From Roseiarcus sp963748545 (GTDB taxonomy: Bacteria; Pseudomonadota; Alphaproteobacteria; Rhizobiales; Beijerinckiaceae): a stretch of 64,000 nucleotides of DNA. Positions within the stretch are counted from its first letter, which is position 1; the number at the start of each line of letters is the position of its first letter. The notes below the pieces were generated by a model. That model was given only the letters and a program-made list of their open reading frames with translations, was not told the origin of the DNA and made no database searches. The translations under genes and the position numbers were made by a program. Shown piece by piece: positions 35,271-44,488 of the stretch. The stretch lies in NCBI GenBank assembly GCA_963748545.1, contig CAVVJO010000035.1:434001-498000 (forward strand), read 5' to 3'.

Positions 35271-35630
35271 TCAGAGCGTTTCGGGTTGTTCGTTCTGGGC
35301 GACGAGACGCGCCTTGAACGCCTCCTTGGTCATGCCGGTCTGGGCCGCGCCGAGGTCCTGCACGTCGAGGCCGAGGATGCCGGCGAACTTGGCGAGGTAG
35401 TAGACGTTGCCGCCCGCCTCGAGCAGCCCCAGAACGTCGCGCTTGCGGATCGCCTCGGCTTGTCTGTCGTTGAGGCCGTACGCGCGGATATAGGCGTCCT
35501 CGTCCTTGCGAAACGTCTCGCGATTCTGCGCGCTGTTGAACGAGAAGCACATCTTGTTCAGCGCATAGCCGCGCTGGGCCATGGCGCCGTCGAACAGAGT
35601 CGTCCCAAAAATCTCGTGCGAACCAGGCAT
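35271..35630 (-). CDS. Second LigA-type alpha subunit
   Basis: 119-residue small subunit, starting MPGSHEIFGTTLFDGAMAQR and carrying YALNKMCFSFNSAQNRETF, then ADAQAE-type helices ending RLVAQNEQPETL. It pairs with the following LigB-like gene. ATG 35630 was chosen, giving a protein the size of other LigA subunits; the frame is open to 35696. It is the first gene of the leftward operon and faces the LysR gene. Confidence 0.85.
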   Translation of the reverse strand: MPGSHEIFGTTLFDGAMAQRGYALNKMCFSFNSAQNRETFRKDEDAYIRAYGLNDRQAEAIRKRDVLGLLEAGGNVYYLAKFAGILGLDVQDLGAAQTGMTKEAFKARLVAQNEQPETL

Positions 35631-35702
35631 CGGGTTCCCTCCCAAAATAACGATTTCCTTGTCGAATATCGGCGCTGTTGCCAAAGAACAATGCATGGAT
35701 CA

Positions 35703-35717
35703 TCATAAATCGCATGA
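35703..35717. promoter_or_regulatory. Inverted repeat at the lysR/lig divergent promoter
   Basis: TCAT (35703-35706) and ATGA (35714-35717) flank seven bases, inside a longer imperfect dyad (ATCATCAT ... ATGAGTGAT). It overlaps the lysR start codon and lies 73 bp from the ligA2 start. LysR-type regulators often bind such dyads; the exact operator is an inference. Confidence 0.35.
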
Positions 35718-36625
35718 GTGATTTCGATTGGTCTGACCTTGACGCCCGCTTGCTGCGACTGCTCGTCGCGGTCGTTGAAACAGGCTCCGTAACCGGCGCT
35801 GCTCAAAGACTTGGCGTCACCCAGTCGGCGGTCAGCCATCTGATCGGCAAGCTGCGCGCGATCGTCGGCGACGCCCTGTTCGTCAAGTCCGGCCGCGGCA
35901 TCGTCGCGACCGCGCGCGCGGTGGCGTTGGCGGTCCGGGCGCGCGACATCCTGCGCGAACTCGAGCGCTTCGCCCACGCGGAAACCTTCGACCCGGCGCG
36001 CTGGCGGACGACCTTCACCATCGCCGCCAACGACCTTCAGAGGGACGCGCTGTTGCCCGCTCTGGCCGCGCGCCTGCGCGCCGACGCGCCCGGCGTCACC
36101 CTGAGAATCATTCCCTCCGACGCGCCGACCGCCTCGATGCTTCGCGAGGAGCGGTGCGACCTGATCATCAGCCCGCGGCCGCCCGAAGGCTCCGACATGA
36201 TGCAGAAGCGCCTGTTTCAGGACCGCTACCGCGTCTTCTATGACGGCGCGCGGCGGACAGCGCCGGCGACGCGCGCCGAATACCTCGCCGCCGACCACGT
36301 TACGGTCGTCTATCAGCCGCAGCGGACGCTCGATCTCGATGCGCATCTGGCGGCCAGGGGCGTCCACCGAAAGTTCGTCGTCATGGTTCCGGGTTTTGCG
36401 GGCGTGCCCGCTTTTCTGCGGGGCGGGGATCTGATCGCCACCGCCCCGAGTCTGCTGCTTTTCGGGCCGTTTCAGGGGCTCGCCAGCGCTCCGCCGCCCA
36501 TCCCGTGCCCGGTCCTGCCGATGTTCCTCATCTGGAGCCGCCGCGATCACGACGACGCGGCGCACCGCTGGATGCGGGGCGAGGTGGAGGCGGCGGCGAA
36601 ACCGGTCGCGGCGCAAGCGCGATAG
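35714..36625 (+). CDS. LysR-family regulator of the lig operon
   Basis: 303-residue LysR-type regulator, likely an activator that senses an aromatic ring or pathway intermediate. The N-terminal winged HTH (LLRLLVAVVETGSVTGAAQR, then LGVTQSAVSHLIGKLRAIVG) is typical, followed by a periplasmic-binding-like effector domain. ATG 35714 gives a standard LysR start MSDFDWSDLDARLLRLL. It is transcribed divergently from the lig operon over an 83-bp gap. Specific effector unknown. Confidence 0.88.
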   Translation: MSDFDWSDLDARLLRLLVAVVETGSVTGAAQRLGVTQSAVSHLIGKLRAIVGDALFVKSGRGIVATARAVALAVRARDILRELERFAHAETFDPARWRTTFTIAANDLQRDALLPALAARLRADAPGVTLRIIPSDAPTASMLREERCDLIISPRPPEGSDMMQKRLFQDRYRVFYDGARRTAPATRAEYLAADHVTVVYQPQRTLDLDAHLAARGVHRKFVVMVPGFAGVPAFLRGGDLIATAPSLLLFGPFQGLASAPPPIPCPVLPMFLIWSRRDHDDAAHRWMRGEVEAAAKPVAAQAR

Positions 36626-36733
36626 GGGCGCCAAAACCTTCGTTGACGCGGGTGGCCGGCGAGATGAGGTTGATTCTCCTCGGCGGGGCGGTCGAAGCGG
36701 CGGGGCGGTTTCCGACCTCCAGACCCGTCACCC

Positions 36734-37660
36734 TCACGGCGCCGCGCGCTGTCGCTCTCGCCATGCGCGCGGCGTGAGCCCCATGCGGCGCTTGAAGAAA
36801 CGGTTGAAATAGGCCGGGTCCTCAAAGCCAAGTTCGGCGGCCAGCTTTTCCGCGGGCGCCGCGATCCAATAGAGGCGGCGGCAGGCCTCGCGCGTCAGAC
36901 GCTCGTGCACGATCTCCAGCGCTGAGCGGCCGCTCTCGGCATGCGCGAGCCGGTTCAGCCGCTGCGTCGAGAGCCCGAGCGCGCGAGCGTAGCGATCGAG
37001 CGGCCAGCGCTCGAACACGTGGCTCTCGACCAGCAGCAAGAAGCGCGCGTAGAGCGCGTGGTGGCGATGGGCGGTCTCGCCCTGCGCGTGGCCCTCGCGC
37101 ACGCGCGCCTCGCCGAGCCGCCACACGATGGCGCGCGCAAGCCACAAGAGCGTCGGAGAAGCGGACGAGTCGGGAAAGGCGAATTCGGCCGCGAGCTGGC
37201 GCATCAGTCCGTCGATCCGTTCGGCCGCGGGATCGTCGTGGGCGAGCCGCACCACGCCGGGCGCTGAAAACAAGGCGCGGAAGGCGCCGGACGATTGCGC
37301 CTCCCCTTCGACGAGAAAGCGCGCGCTGAAGGTCAGCACCAGCCCGTCCGTGTCGGGAGCGAAGCGGAAGCCGTGCACGACGCCCGGCGGAACGACGACC
37401 GCCGCCGGGCCCTCGACCTGGGCCCTGAGCTCGTCGAGCACGGTCTCCGCCCGCCCGCGCATCAGCCAAAGCGTCTGGTAGAGCCTTTGGTGCACATGCG
37501 GCTGGATCTCCCACTGATACAGTCGGCTGCGCGACTGAACCTCCTCGATATGCAGAATCTCGCGCTCAGGCGCCGGCGCTTCGCCGTAGAGGGCGAAGCT
37601 CGGGATCGCGGCGGCGCGCTCGGGCCTCCTGCGGCGGCGGGAAGGGGACGGCTCGAGCAT
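36734..37660 (-). CDS. AraC-family regulator divergent from the P450 gene
   Basis: 308-residue regulator with a cupin-type N-terminal domain (HIEEVQSRSRLYQWEIQPHV, VVPPGVVHGFRFA) and two C-terminal HTHs (YARALGLSTQRLNRLAHAES and AEKLAAELGFEDPAYFNRFF). The organisation resembles the PobC/PobR subgroup that controls p-hydroxybenzoate hydroxylase genes. ATG 37660 is the start of the conserved part. It is divergent from the P450 by 154 bp, so it probably regulates that gene. Confidence 0.86.
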   Translation of the reverse strand: MLEPSPSRRRRRPERAAAIPSFALYGEAPAPEREILHIEEVQSRSRLYQWEIQPHVHQRLYQTLWLMRGRAETVLDELRAQVEGPAAVVVPPGVVHGFRFAPDTDGLVLTFSARFLVEGEAQSSGAFRALFSAPGVVRLAHDDPAAERIDGLMRQLAAEFAFPDSSASPTLLWLARAIVWRLGEARVREGHAQGETAHRHHALYARFLLLVESHVFERWPLDRYARALGLSTQRLNRLAHAESGRSALEIVHERLTREACRRLYWIAAPAEKLAAELGFEDPAYFNRFFKRRMGLTPRAWRERQRAAP

Positions 37661-37814
37661 CGTGAAACCCTCTGCAAAGTCTGGCGCCGATGCGTGGTCA
37701 TCGACCGCGCCGTACAGTTTTGAACGAAAAGTGCAACTTTTGCAGCCCGTTTCACCGGGCGCCGCTCCTGCAGTTGGGCTAGCTTGCCCGGCAAGAACAG
37801 TTCGGGAGGAGACC

Positions 37815-38990
37815 ATGCTGCATTTTGATCCCTATTCGCCGTCGGTCGACGCCGATCCCTTTCCCTATTATCGCCGCCTGCGCGACGAGGCGCCGTGCTT
37901 CTGGAGCGAGGAAGCGCAGATGTGGGTCCTCTCGCGCTACGCCGACATCGTCAGCGCCGGGCAGGACTGGAAGACCTACTCCTCGGCGGCCGGCAACATG
38001 ATGACCGAACTGCCCAACCGCGCCGGCGCGACCCTTGGCACCACCGATCCTCCGCGCCACGATCGCTTGCGGGCGCTCGTCCAGTACGCCTTCATGAAGC
38101 GCAACCTCGAAGGCCTCGCCGATCCGATCCGCGATATCGCGCGCGCCGCCGCGGAAGAGGCCCGCGGCGACACGACGCTCGACTTCAAGGACTTCTCGGC
38201 GAAGTTCACCGTCCGCGTTCTGATGGCGGCGCTGGGCCTGCCTTCGGGGGCGGAGGCGATCGTCGACGAGGACACGGTCCGCGAGAAGGCGGTGCTGATG
38301 GTGCAGAGCGATCCGCGCACGCGGGCGAAAGGACCCGAGCATCTCGCCGCCTTCGAATGGATGCGGGACTATGCGGCGAAGGTGATCGCCATGCGCCGCG
38401 CCGATCCGCGCAACGACCTGATCTCGAACTTCGCCTCGGCCGAGATCGACGGCGACAAGCTCGACGACCGCGAGGTGCTCTTGACGACGACGACCCTGAT
38501 CATGGCGGGGGTCGAGTTGCTCGGCGGCTTTATGATGATGTTCGCCTACAACCTTGCGACCTTTCCCGACGCGCGGGCGGCCGTCGTCGCAAATCCCGAC
38601 CTGCTCGCCGACGCGATCGAGGAGAGCCTGCGATTCAACACTTCGGCGCAGCGGTTCAAGCGCCGCCTGATGCGCGATGTGACGCTGCATGGAGAAACCA
38701 TGCGCGAGGGCGACTTCGTCTGCCTCGCCTACGGCTCCGGAAATCGCGACGAGCGGCAGTATCCCGATCCCGACCGCTACGACCTCGCGCGCAAGCCGCG
38801 CGGACATCTCGGCTTCGGCGGCGGGGTGCACGCCTGCCTCGGAACCTCGATCGCCAGACTCGCGACCAAGATCGCGTTTGAGGAGTTTCACAAGGTCACG
38901 CCGAATTACAGCCGCGTCGCCGATCAGCTGGCCTGGATGCCCTCCTCCACCTTCCGCAGCCCGCTGGCGCTCGAGCTTGCGGTCCACTAA
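37815..38990 (+). CDS. Cytochrome P450 lacking the I-helix threonine
   Basis: 391-residue soluble bacterial P450. The heme thiolate is in FGGGVHACLGTSIAR (Cys near 340), the K-helix ExxR in EESLRF near 272, and the substrate-side region begins DPYSPSVDADPFPYYRRLRD. The I-helix oxygen-activation motif reads AGVELLGG near 230, where most P450s have AGxxT; the Thr is a Leu here. GGAG lies just before ATG 37815. It probably takes electrons from the ferredoxin that follows. Substrate is likely a methoxy- or hydroxy-aromatic, but CYP family was not assignable. Confidence 0.9.
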   Translation: MLHFDPYSPSVDADPFPYYRRLRDEAPCFWSEEAQMWVLSRYADIVSAGQDWKTYSSAAGNMMTELPNRAGATLGTTDPPRHDRLRALVQYAFMKRNLEGLADPIRDIARAAAEEARGDTTLDFKDFSAKFTVRVLMAALGLPSGAEAIVDEDTVREKAVLMVQSDPRTRAKGPEHLAAFEWMRDYAAKVIAMRRADPRNDLISNFASAEIDGDKLDDREVLLTTTTLIMAGVELLGGFMMMFAYNLATFPDARAAVVANPDLLADAIEESLRFNTSAQRFKRRLMRDVTLHGETMREGDFVCLAYGSGNRDERQYPDPDRYDLARKPRGHLGFGGGVHACLGTSIARLATKIAFEEFHKVTPNYSRVADQLAWMPSSTFRSPLALELAVH

Positions 38991-39024
38991 CAAAAAATCT
39001 GCTGACCCCGCACCGGAGCCATTC

Positions 39025-39348
39025 ATGGCCAAAATCACCTATGTCGAGTTCGACGGGCGCGCCACGACAGTCGACGTGCCCGTCGGCTGGAGCCTGATGC
39101 AGGCGGCGGTGACCAACAACATTCATGGCATCGTCGGCGAGTGCGGCGGGTCGATGGCCTGCGCCACCTGCCATTGCTATGTCGACGAGGCGCGCCTTGG
39201 CGAGCTGCCGCCGGCCGAACCGGGCGAACTGGACATGCTCGACATGGCCGCCGCCGAGGTGCGCCCGAACAGCCGGCTCTCTTGCCAGATCAAGGCCACG
39301 CCCGCCCTCGACGGGCTCGTCGTCCATCTGCCGGAAACCCAGGGGTGA
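39025..39348 (+). CDS. [2Fe-2S] ferredoxin (putidaredoxin/adrenodoxin type)
   Basis: 107-residue electron carrier for the adjacent P450. Cluster ligands Cys40, Cys46, Cys49 and Cys87 are spaced C-x5-C-x2-C-x37-C (ECGGSMACATC and LSCQI). The block VGECGGSMACATCHCYVDEA is the family signature. A reductase gene is not seen in the window, so a reductase encoded elsewhere is needed. The start at 39025 is 34 bp after the P450. The stop overlaps the next start as GTGA. Confidence 0.94.
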   Translation: MAKITYVEFDGRATTVDVPVGWSLMQAAVTNNIHGIVGECGGSMACATCHCYVDEARLGELPPAEPGELDMLDMAAAEVRPNSRLSCQIKATPALDGLVVHLPETQG

Positions 39349-40283
39349 CGCCTGGCTCGATCGCGTTCCTCGGCTTCGGCGAAGCGGCGCAGGCGTTCCT
39401 GGCGGGCTGGCGGACGGAGCCGGGCTTCGCCGCCGAGGTGACGGCCTACGACATCAAGACCAATTCCTCCGATCCCGAGGTGCGCCGGGGCAAGCGCGCC
39501 GACTACGCCCGAGCCAATGTAGCCGGCGCCGCCGCCGCGCCTGAGGCGCTCGCCGGCGCAGGCGCAGTCTTCTCCGTCGTGACCCCGGATCAGGCGCACC
39601 AGGCGGCGGTCGCGGCGCTTCCGGGCCTTGCGGCGGGCGCGCTGTTCTTCGACTGCGATTCCTGTGCGCCGCAGACCAAGGCGCGCACCGCGGCGGAGGT
39701 CGAGGCGGCGGGCGGCCGCTATGTCGACGTCGCGGTCATGGCGCCGGTTCACCCGCGCCTGCACCGCACACCGCTCCTGATCAGCGGTCCGCACGCCAAA
39801 CCCGCCGCGCGCAGGCTGGCGGAGCTCGGCATGGCGGCTGCGATTCACGACGGTCCGGTCGGCTCGGCCTCGGCGGTCAAGATGATCCGCTCGATCATGA
39901 TGAAGGGCCTTGAGGCGCTGGTCGCCGAATGCGTGCTCGCTGGGACAAAGGCAGGCGTGATCGACGAGGTCTTGGACTCGCTCGACGACACCTACCCGGA
40001 CTTCGACTGGAAGGCGCGCTCGGCCTACATGCTCGAGCGGGTCGCGACCCACGGGCGCCGCCGCGCCGCCGAAATGCGCGAGGTCGCGCTGACCGTCGAC
40101 CTCTTCGGCCTCGACGGCGCAATGTCGCGCGCTTCGGTCGGGTGGCAGCAGACGATCGGCGAGCTCGGCCTTCGCGCGACGCCCGAGGAGGCCGCGGACT
40201 ATCGCGTCATGGCGGAGAAAATTCTCTCGCGTCTGGCCCCGAACGCCAAAGACGCTCTTTCGCAGAAGATTTCCGGCGGCTAA
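39345..40283 (+). CDS. NAD-binding dehydrogenase of the DUF1932 / 6-phosphogluconate dehydrogenase-like family
   Basis: 312 residues. A GTG start overlaps the ferredoxin stop (GTGA). The Rossmann motif is IAFLGFGEAAQAFLAGW; the middle contains GPVGSASAVKMIRSIMMKGL, equivalent to the substrate-Lys region of beta-hydroxyacid dehydrogenases. The C-terminal half matches DUF1932, where 6PGDH-like helices end. Its position in the P450 operon suggests oxidation of a hydroxy-acid made by the P450, or reduction of an aldehyde product; no substrate can be read. Confidence 0.8.
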   Translation: MTPGSIAFLGFGEAAQAFLAGWRTEPGFAAEVTAYDIKTNSSDPEVRRGKRADYARANVAGAAAAPEALAGAGAVFSVVTPDQAHQAAVAALPGLAAGALFFDCDSCAPQTKARTAAEVEAAGGRYVDVAVMAPVHPRLHRTPLLISGPHAKPAARRLAELGMAAAIHDGPVGSASAVKMIRSIMMKGLEALVAECVLAGTKAGVIDEVLDSLDDTYPDFDWKARSAYMLERVATHGRRRAAEMREVALTVDLFGLDGAMSRASVGWQQTIGELGLRATPEEAADYRVMAEKILSRLAPNAKDALSQKISGG

Positions 40284-40333
40284 CGTCGTTCCGGACAGAC
40301 CCTTTGAAACGCTTGGGACCCATGGGAGGAATG

Positions 40334-41509
40334 ATGACCGCGAAATGTTGGATGACTGCGGCTGCGCTCGGCGCAATGCTCGCCGCCGCGCCTGCCTTGG
40401 CCGACGACGCCGCCGTGACGGTCGGGCTGATCCTTCCGATGACCGGCCCCTCGGCCTCGACCGGCAAGCAGGAGAAGGCCGGCGCCGAACTCTACATGCA
40501 GCAGCACGGCGACACGGTCGCAGGCAAGAAGATCGTGCTCGAAGTCAAAGACGACACCGGGGCGGCCGACGTCACCAAGCGCCTCGCCGAGGAACTGGTC
40601 ACCAATGACCACGCCAACGTGCTGATGGGATTTGGCCTGACGCCACTCGCGCTCGCCGCCGCGCCGATCGCGACCCAGGCGAAGGTTCCCGAAATCGTCA
40701 CCGCTGCCGCGACCGCGATGATTACCGAGAAGTCTCCGTATATTACGCGCACCTCGTTCACCCTTCCGCAGGCCGCCGCGCCGATGGCCGAGTGGGCGTT
40801 GAAGAACGGGATCAAGAAAGTCGTCACCATCGTCACCGACTACGGCCCGGGCGTGGACGCCGAGAAGTGGTTCGGAGACACGTTTGAAAAAGGCGGCGGA
40901 ACGATCGCTGAGAAGATTCGCGTTCCGCTGAAGAACCCGGATTTCTCGCCGTTCCTCCAGCGCGTCGCCGACGATAAGCCCGACGCCGTATTCGTCTTCG
41001 TGCCCTCGGGCTTCGGCTCGGTCTTTATGAAGCAGTTCGTCGAGCGCGGGCTCGACAAGTCGGGGATCAAGCTGATCGGCACCGGCGACGTGACCGACGA
41101 CGACCTGATCACCGACATCGGCGACTCGGCGCTCGGCGCGGTCACCGCGCATCACTATTCCGCCGATCACGATTTGCCCGAGAACAAGGCGTTCGTCGCC
41201 GCGTTCGAAAAGGCCAACAACGGCATGCGCCCGAACTTTATGGCGGTCGCCGCCTATGACGGCATGGAGCTCGTCTACAAGGCGCTGGAAAAGACCAAGG
41301 GCGACGCCAGCGGCGATGCGCTCATCGGCGCGATGAAGGGCATGTCCTGGATGAGCCCGCGCGGGCCGGTCTCGATCGATCCCGAGACGCGGGAGATCGT
41401 GCAGAACATCTACGTCCGCAAGGTCGAGAAGAAGGACGGCGCGCTCTACAACGTCGAGTTCGCAACCATCCCCAACGTGAAGGATCCGTACAAGGCGAGC
41501 AAGCATTAG
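40334..41509 (+). CDS. Branched-chain amino acid-type ABC transporter substrate-binding protein
   Basis: 391-residue periplasmic LivK-type protein. Signal sequence with AALGAMLAAAPALADD and a cleavage site after ALA, then VGLILPMTGPSASTGKQEKA and DTGAADVTKRLAEELVTNDH. In this family ligands include aromatic acids such as benzoate derivatives. Starts considered: 40331 and 40334; 40334 was taken because GGAGG lies at the better distance. It follows the DUF1932 gene by 50 bp, and so probably shares the P450 operon's transcript. Confidence 0.9.
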   Translation: MTAKCWMTAAALGAMLAAAPALADDAAVTVGLILPMTGPSASTGKQEKAGAELYMQQHGDTVAGKKIVLEVKDDTGAADVTKRLAEELVTNDHANVLMGFGLTPLALAAAPIATQAKVPEIVTAAATAMITEKSPYITRTSFTLPQAAAPMAEWALKNGIKKVVTIVTDYGPGVDAEKWFGDTFEKGGGTIAEKIRVPLKNPDFSPFLQRVADDKPDAVFVFVPSGFGSVFMKQFVERGLDKSGIKLIGTGDVTDDDLITDIGDSALGAVTAHHYSADHDLPENKAFVAAFEKANNGMRPNFMAVAAYDGMELVYKALEKTKGDASGDALIGAMKGMSWMSPRGPVSIDPETREIVQNIYVRKVEKKDGALYNVEFATIPNVKDPYKASKH

Positions 41510-41854
41510 GGCTAATCGGGGCAGCGGACGCGGCGGCCCCGCCTCTCGCGTGTGATTTCCGCGTAACAGAATTTTGTGAACATTCTCTTGCGGAAAAACG
41601 ATAACGGGTGCATGGTGATCCCGATGGCGCTGGATCAAACCTCGCGACGGCGATCGCCATGCGGTCGGGCCGTGTTGTCGCCGCCCCGGCCTGCAAGGCG
41701 CACGGCCGTAGGCGTCGTCGCCCCCGGCGTCGTCAAACCGGGCTGCGGCGAATCAAAGGGCGCCGCAACAGACAGTCGCGCGCAAGGGAGGTTCGAAGCC
41801 TTTGATATCGCTCACGCCGAGACACGTGTGCGCAGCGCGCGGCAGGTCGCGGCC
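41510..41854. other. Intergenic region between livK- and livH-type genes
   Basis: 345 bp with no recognised gene. The protein-like frame beginning 41576 belongs to the livH reading frame, but has no similarity until codon 94. The region may carry a partial terminator or processing site that keeps the binding protein more abundant than the permeases; no clear hairpin with T-run was found. Confidence 0.45.
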
Positions 41855-42719
41855 ATGCTGACGATCCTGTTCGACGGCGTCGCCTACGGCATGCTGCTTT
41901 TCGTATTGGCGAGCGGGCTCTCCGTGACTCTAGGGCTGATGAATTTCATCAACCTCGCCCACGGCGCCTTCGCCATGGTCGGCGGCTACGTGACGGCGCT
42001 GATGATGTGCGAAGCTCGGCGCGCCCTTCCTTGTCACGCTTCCGGTGGCGTTCATCGTGCCGGCGATCCTCGGGGTCGTCCTCGAGCGCACCCTTTACCG
42101 CCGGCTCTACGGCGCCAGTCCGCTCGACCAGGTCCTGTTCACCATCGGCCTCGTTTTGATGGCGATGCCGATCGCCAATTTCCTGCTCGGCGATGAGGCG
42201 CGTCAGGTCAACCTGCCGCCGTGGCTCTCCGGCAGCTTCGACCTCTACGGCGTCGGCATCAGCCGCTATCGCCTGTTCATCGTCGCGATCTGCGGCGTGA
42301 TCGCCGCCGCGCTGCAACTCTTTCTCGTGCGAACGCGGTTCGGAGCGCAGCTTAGGGCCGCGGTTGACGATGCGCGGGTCGCTAACGGGCTCGGAATTGA
42401 CGTTGACCGCATCTTCGCCGTCGCCTTCGCGGTCGGCAGCGGATTGGCCGGACTCGGCGGGGCGCTGGCGGCCGACGTGGTTGGCGGGATCGATCCGTCG
42501 TTCCCGGTCAAGTTCCTGGTGACGTTCCTGATCGTCGTCACGGTCGGCGGCTCGAACGGAATCCTGGGCGCGCTGTTCGGCGCGCTGCTCTTGGGCGTGC
42601 TGGACGTCGCCGGAAAATACTACATCCCCTCGATCGGGGCCTTCATCATCTACGCGGTCATGGTCGTCACCCTGATCGTTCGGCCTCAGGGCCTGTTCGC
42701 CCGAGGAGACGGCCGATGA
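41855..42719 (+). CDS. LivH-type ABC permease, one-base frameshift near 42012
   Basis: First membrane subunit, 287 residues after correction. Eight membrane helices; start MLTILFDGVAYGMLLFVLAS, LGLMNFINLAHGAFAMVGGY, and the coupling-loop EAA-like segment IFAVAFAVGSGLAGLGGALA, followed by SFPVKFLVTFLIVVTVGGSN. An extra base in GAAG at 42011-42014 shifts frame; without it MMCELGAPFLVTLPVAFIVP reads through. The stop overlaps livM (ATGA). Confidence 0.9.
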
Positions 42720-43736
42720 GCGCCACGTCGGCTTCGGCGACGACGCGCCGGATCGAGGCGCACTTGAGCCGGCGGGCGGCGTGGCGCTGGCCCGAGATCG
42801 CGTTCTGGCTCGTCATCCTCGCCGCGATCTTCCTCTTCCCGTCCCGGGCGGCGCTGATCAACGAGATTCTGGTCGCGGGCCTGTTCGCCCTGTCGCTCGA
42901 TCTGATCCTGGGCGTCACGGGGATCGTCTCGCTCGGTCAGGCGGCGTTCCTCGGCGTCGGCGCCTATGCCGCGGCGATTCTGGCGAGCCAGAATGTTACC
43001 GACCCCCTGCTGGGGCTCCTCGTCGGCGCGGGCGTCGCCGCCGTGCTCGGGATTCGTGACGGCGCCCTTTCTCTTGCGCGGCGCCGACCTGACTCGGCTG
43101 ATGGTGACGCTCGGCGTATCGCTGCTGCTCGGCGAACTCGCCAACCGGAACGGCTGGCTGACCGGCGGCGCGGACGGGCTCAATTTCTCGGTTGGGCCGG
43201 TGCTCGGGCTTTTCCCGATCGGGTTTACCGGGCAGCGCAACGCGGCGCTCTACAGCTTCGTCGTTCTGTTCCTGCTATTCGTTCTGGCGCGCCGGCTCCG
43301 CCAGTCGCCGTTCGGGCTGGCGCTGGCGGCGATCCGCGAGAACCGGCTGCGCGCCGGCGCGCTCGGCATCGCGACCCACTGGCGCATCATCGCCATCTAT
43401 ACGGTGTCGGCGGCCTATGCCGGGGCGGCGGGCGCGCTGCTCGCCCAGACGACGCAGATCGTGTCGCTCGATCTCTTCGACTTTCATCGCTCGGCCGACG
43501 TGATGCTGATGCTGATCATCGGCGGCGCCGGCTACCTTTACGGCGGCGTCATTGGGGCGGCCGTGTTCATCGTGCTGCGCGACGTCATATCCGCGGCGAC
43601 GCCGGAATACTGGGAATTTTGGATCGGCCTGTTGCTGGTGGTCCTGGTGATGGTCGGACGCGACCGCCTCCAAACCGTTGTCCGGCGCGCGGCTTCCGTC
43701 GTTCTTCCGAAGAGCCTGCGAGGGAGCGCAGCGTGA
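42716..43736 (+). CDS. LivM-type ABC permease, one-base frameshift near 43050
   Basis: Second membrane subunit, 339 residues after correction. Begins MSATSASATTRRIEAHLSRR and has the typical LFALSLDLILGVTGIVSLGQ, the EAA loop IIAIYTVSAAYAGAAGALLA and LMLIIGGAGYLYGGVIGAAV. The run GGG at 43049-43051 has one base too many; with GG the join is VAAVLGFVTAPFLLRGADL. Overlaps livG by GTGA. Confidence 0.9.
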
Positions 43737-44488
43737 GCGGCCCGGCGTTGGAGGCGCGCGGCCTCATGAGGCAGTTCGGCGCCCTGCTCGCGACCGACAA
43801 TGTGTCGTTCTCGCTCGCCCCTGGCGCTCGCCAGGCGCTGATCGGCCCGAACGGCGCCGGCAAGACGACGCTGATCAATCTGCTCACCGGCGTGATCAAG
43901 CCGACCGAGGGACAAGTTTTCCTGGAAGGACGCGACGTCACCGCTCTGTCGTCCAGCGAACGGGTTCGGCTCGGCCTGTCCCGGACCTTCCAGATCAATC
44001 AGCTCTTCCCCCACCTGACGCCGATCGAGTCGCTGGGGCTCGCCATATCCGAGCGCAACCGCTCCGGCGCCGACTTTTGGCGCGTCGCCGGAACCCGACC
44101 GGCGATCGTCGCGGAGATCGAGGACCTTGTCACACGGTTCGGCCTCGAGGCGGACATGGACAAGCCGACCCACGAGTTGCCGTACGGCAAGCAGCGGCTT
44201 CTCGAGATCGCGCTGGCGCTGGCGACAAGACCGCGGGTGCTGCTGCTCGACGAACCGGCCGCCGGCGTTCCCGAGGAGGAGCGGGAAGATATTCTCGCCG
44301 CGCTCGCCGCGCTTCCCTCCGACGTCGCCATCATGCTGATCGAGCACGACATGGACCTCGTCTTCACCTTCGCGACCCGCATTTCGGTGCTGGTCGCCGG
44401 GCGGCTCTTGACCGAGGGCGACCCGGACACGATCGCCAAGGACGAGCGTGTGCGCGCCGTCTACCTGGGCGAGGACGGCCATGGCTGA
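43733..44488 (+). CDS. LivG-type ABC ATPase
   Basis: 251-residue ATP-binding subunit, with GTG start overlapping the livM stop. Walker A IGPNGAGKTTLINLLTG near 40, Q-loop in SRTFQINQLFP, signature-like PYGKQRLLEIALALA near 148, Walker B VLLLDEPAAGVPEEE and switch His in LIEHDMDLVF. The signature lacks LSGGQ but PYGKQR is the known form for LivG-type subunits. Confidence 0.92.
   Translation: MSGPALEARGLMRQFGALLATDNVSFSLAPGARQALIGPNGAGKTTLINLLTGVIKPTEGQVFLEGRDVTALSSSERVRLGLSRTFQINQLFPHLTPIESLGLAISERNRSGADFWRVAGTRPAIVAEIEDLVTRFGLEADMDKPTHELPYGKQRLLEIALALATRPRVLLLDEPAAGVPEEEREDILAALAALPSDVAIMLIEHDMDLVFTFATRISVLVAGRLLTEGDPDTIAKDERVRAVYLGEDGHG

Noticed and set aside
34420..35630. Second dioxygenase pair as a fused gallate dioxygenase
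   Set aside because: The alpha-like gene is separate and upstream, whereas gallate dioxygenases fuse the alpha-like part to the C-terminus.
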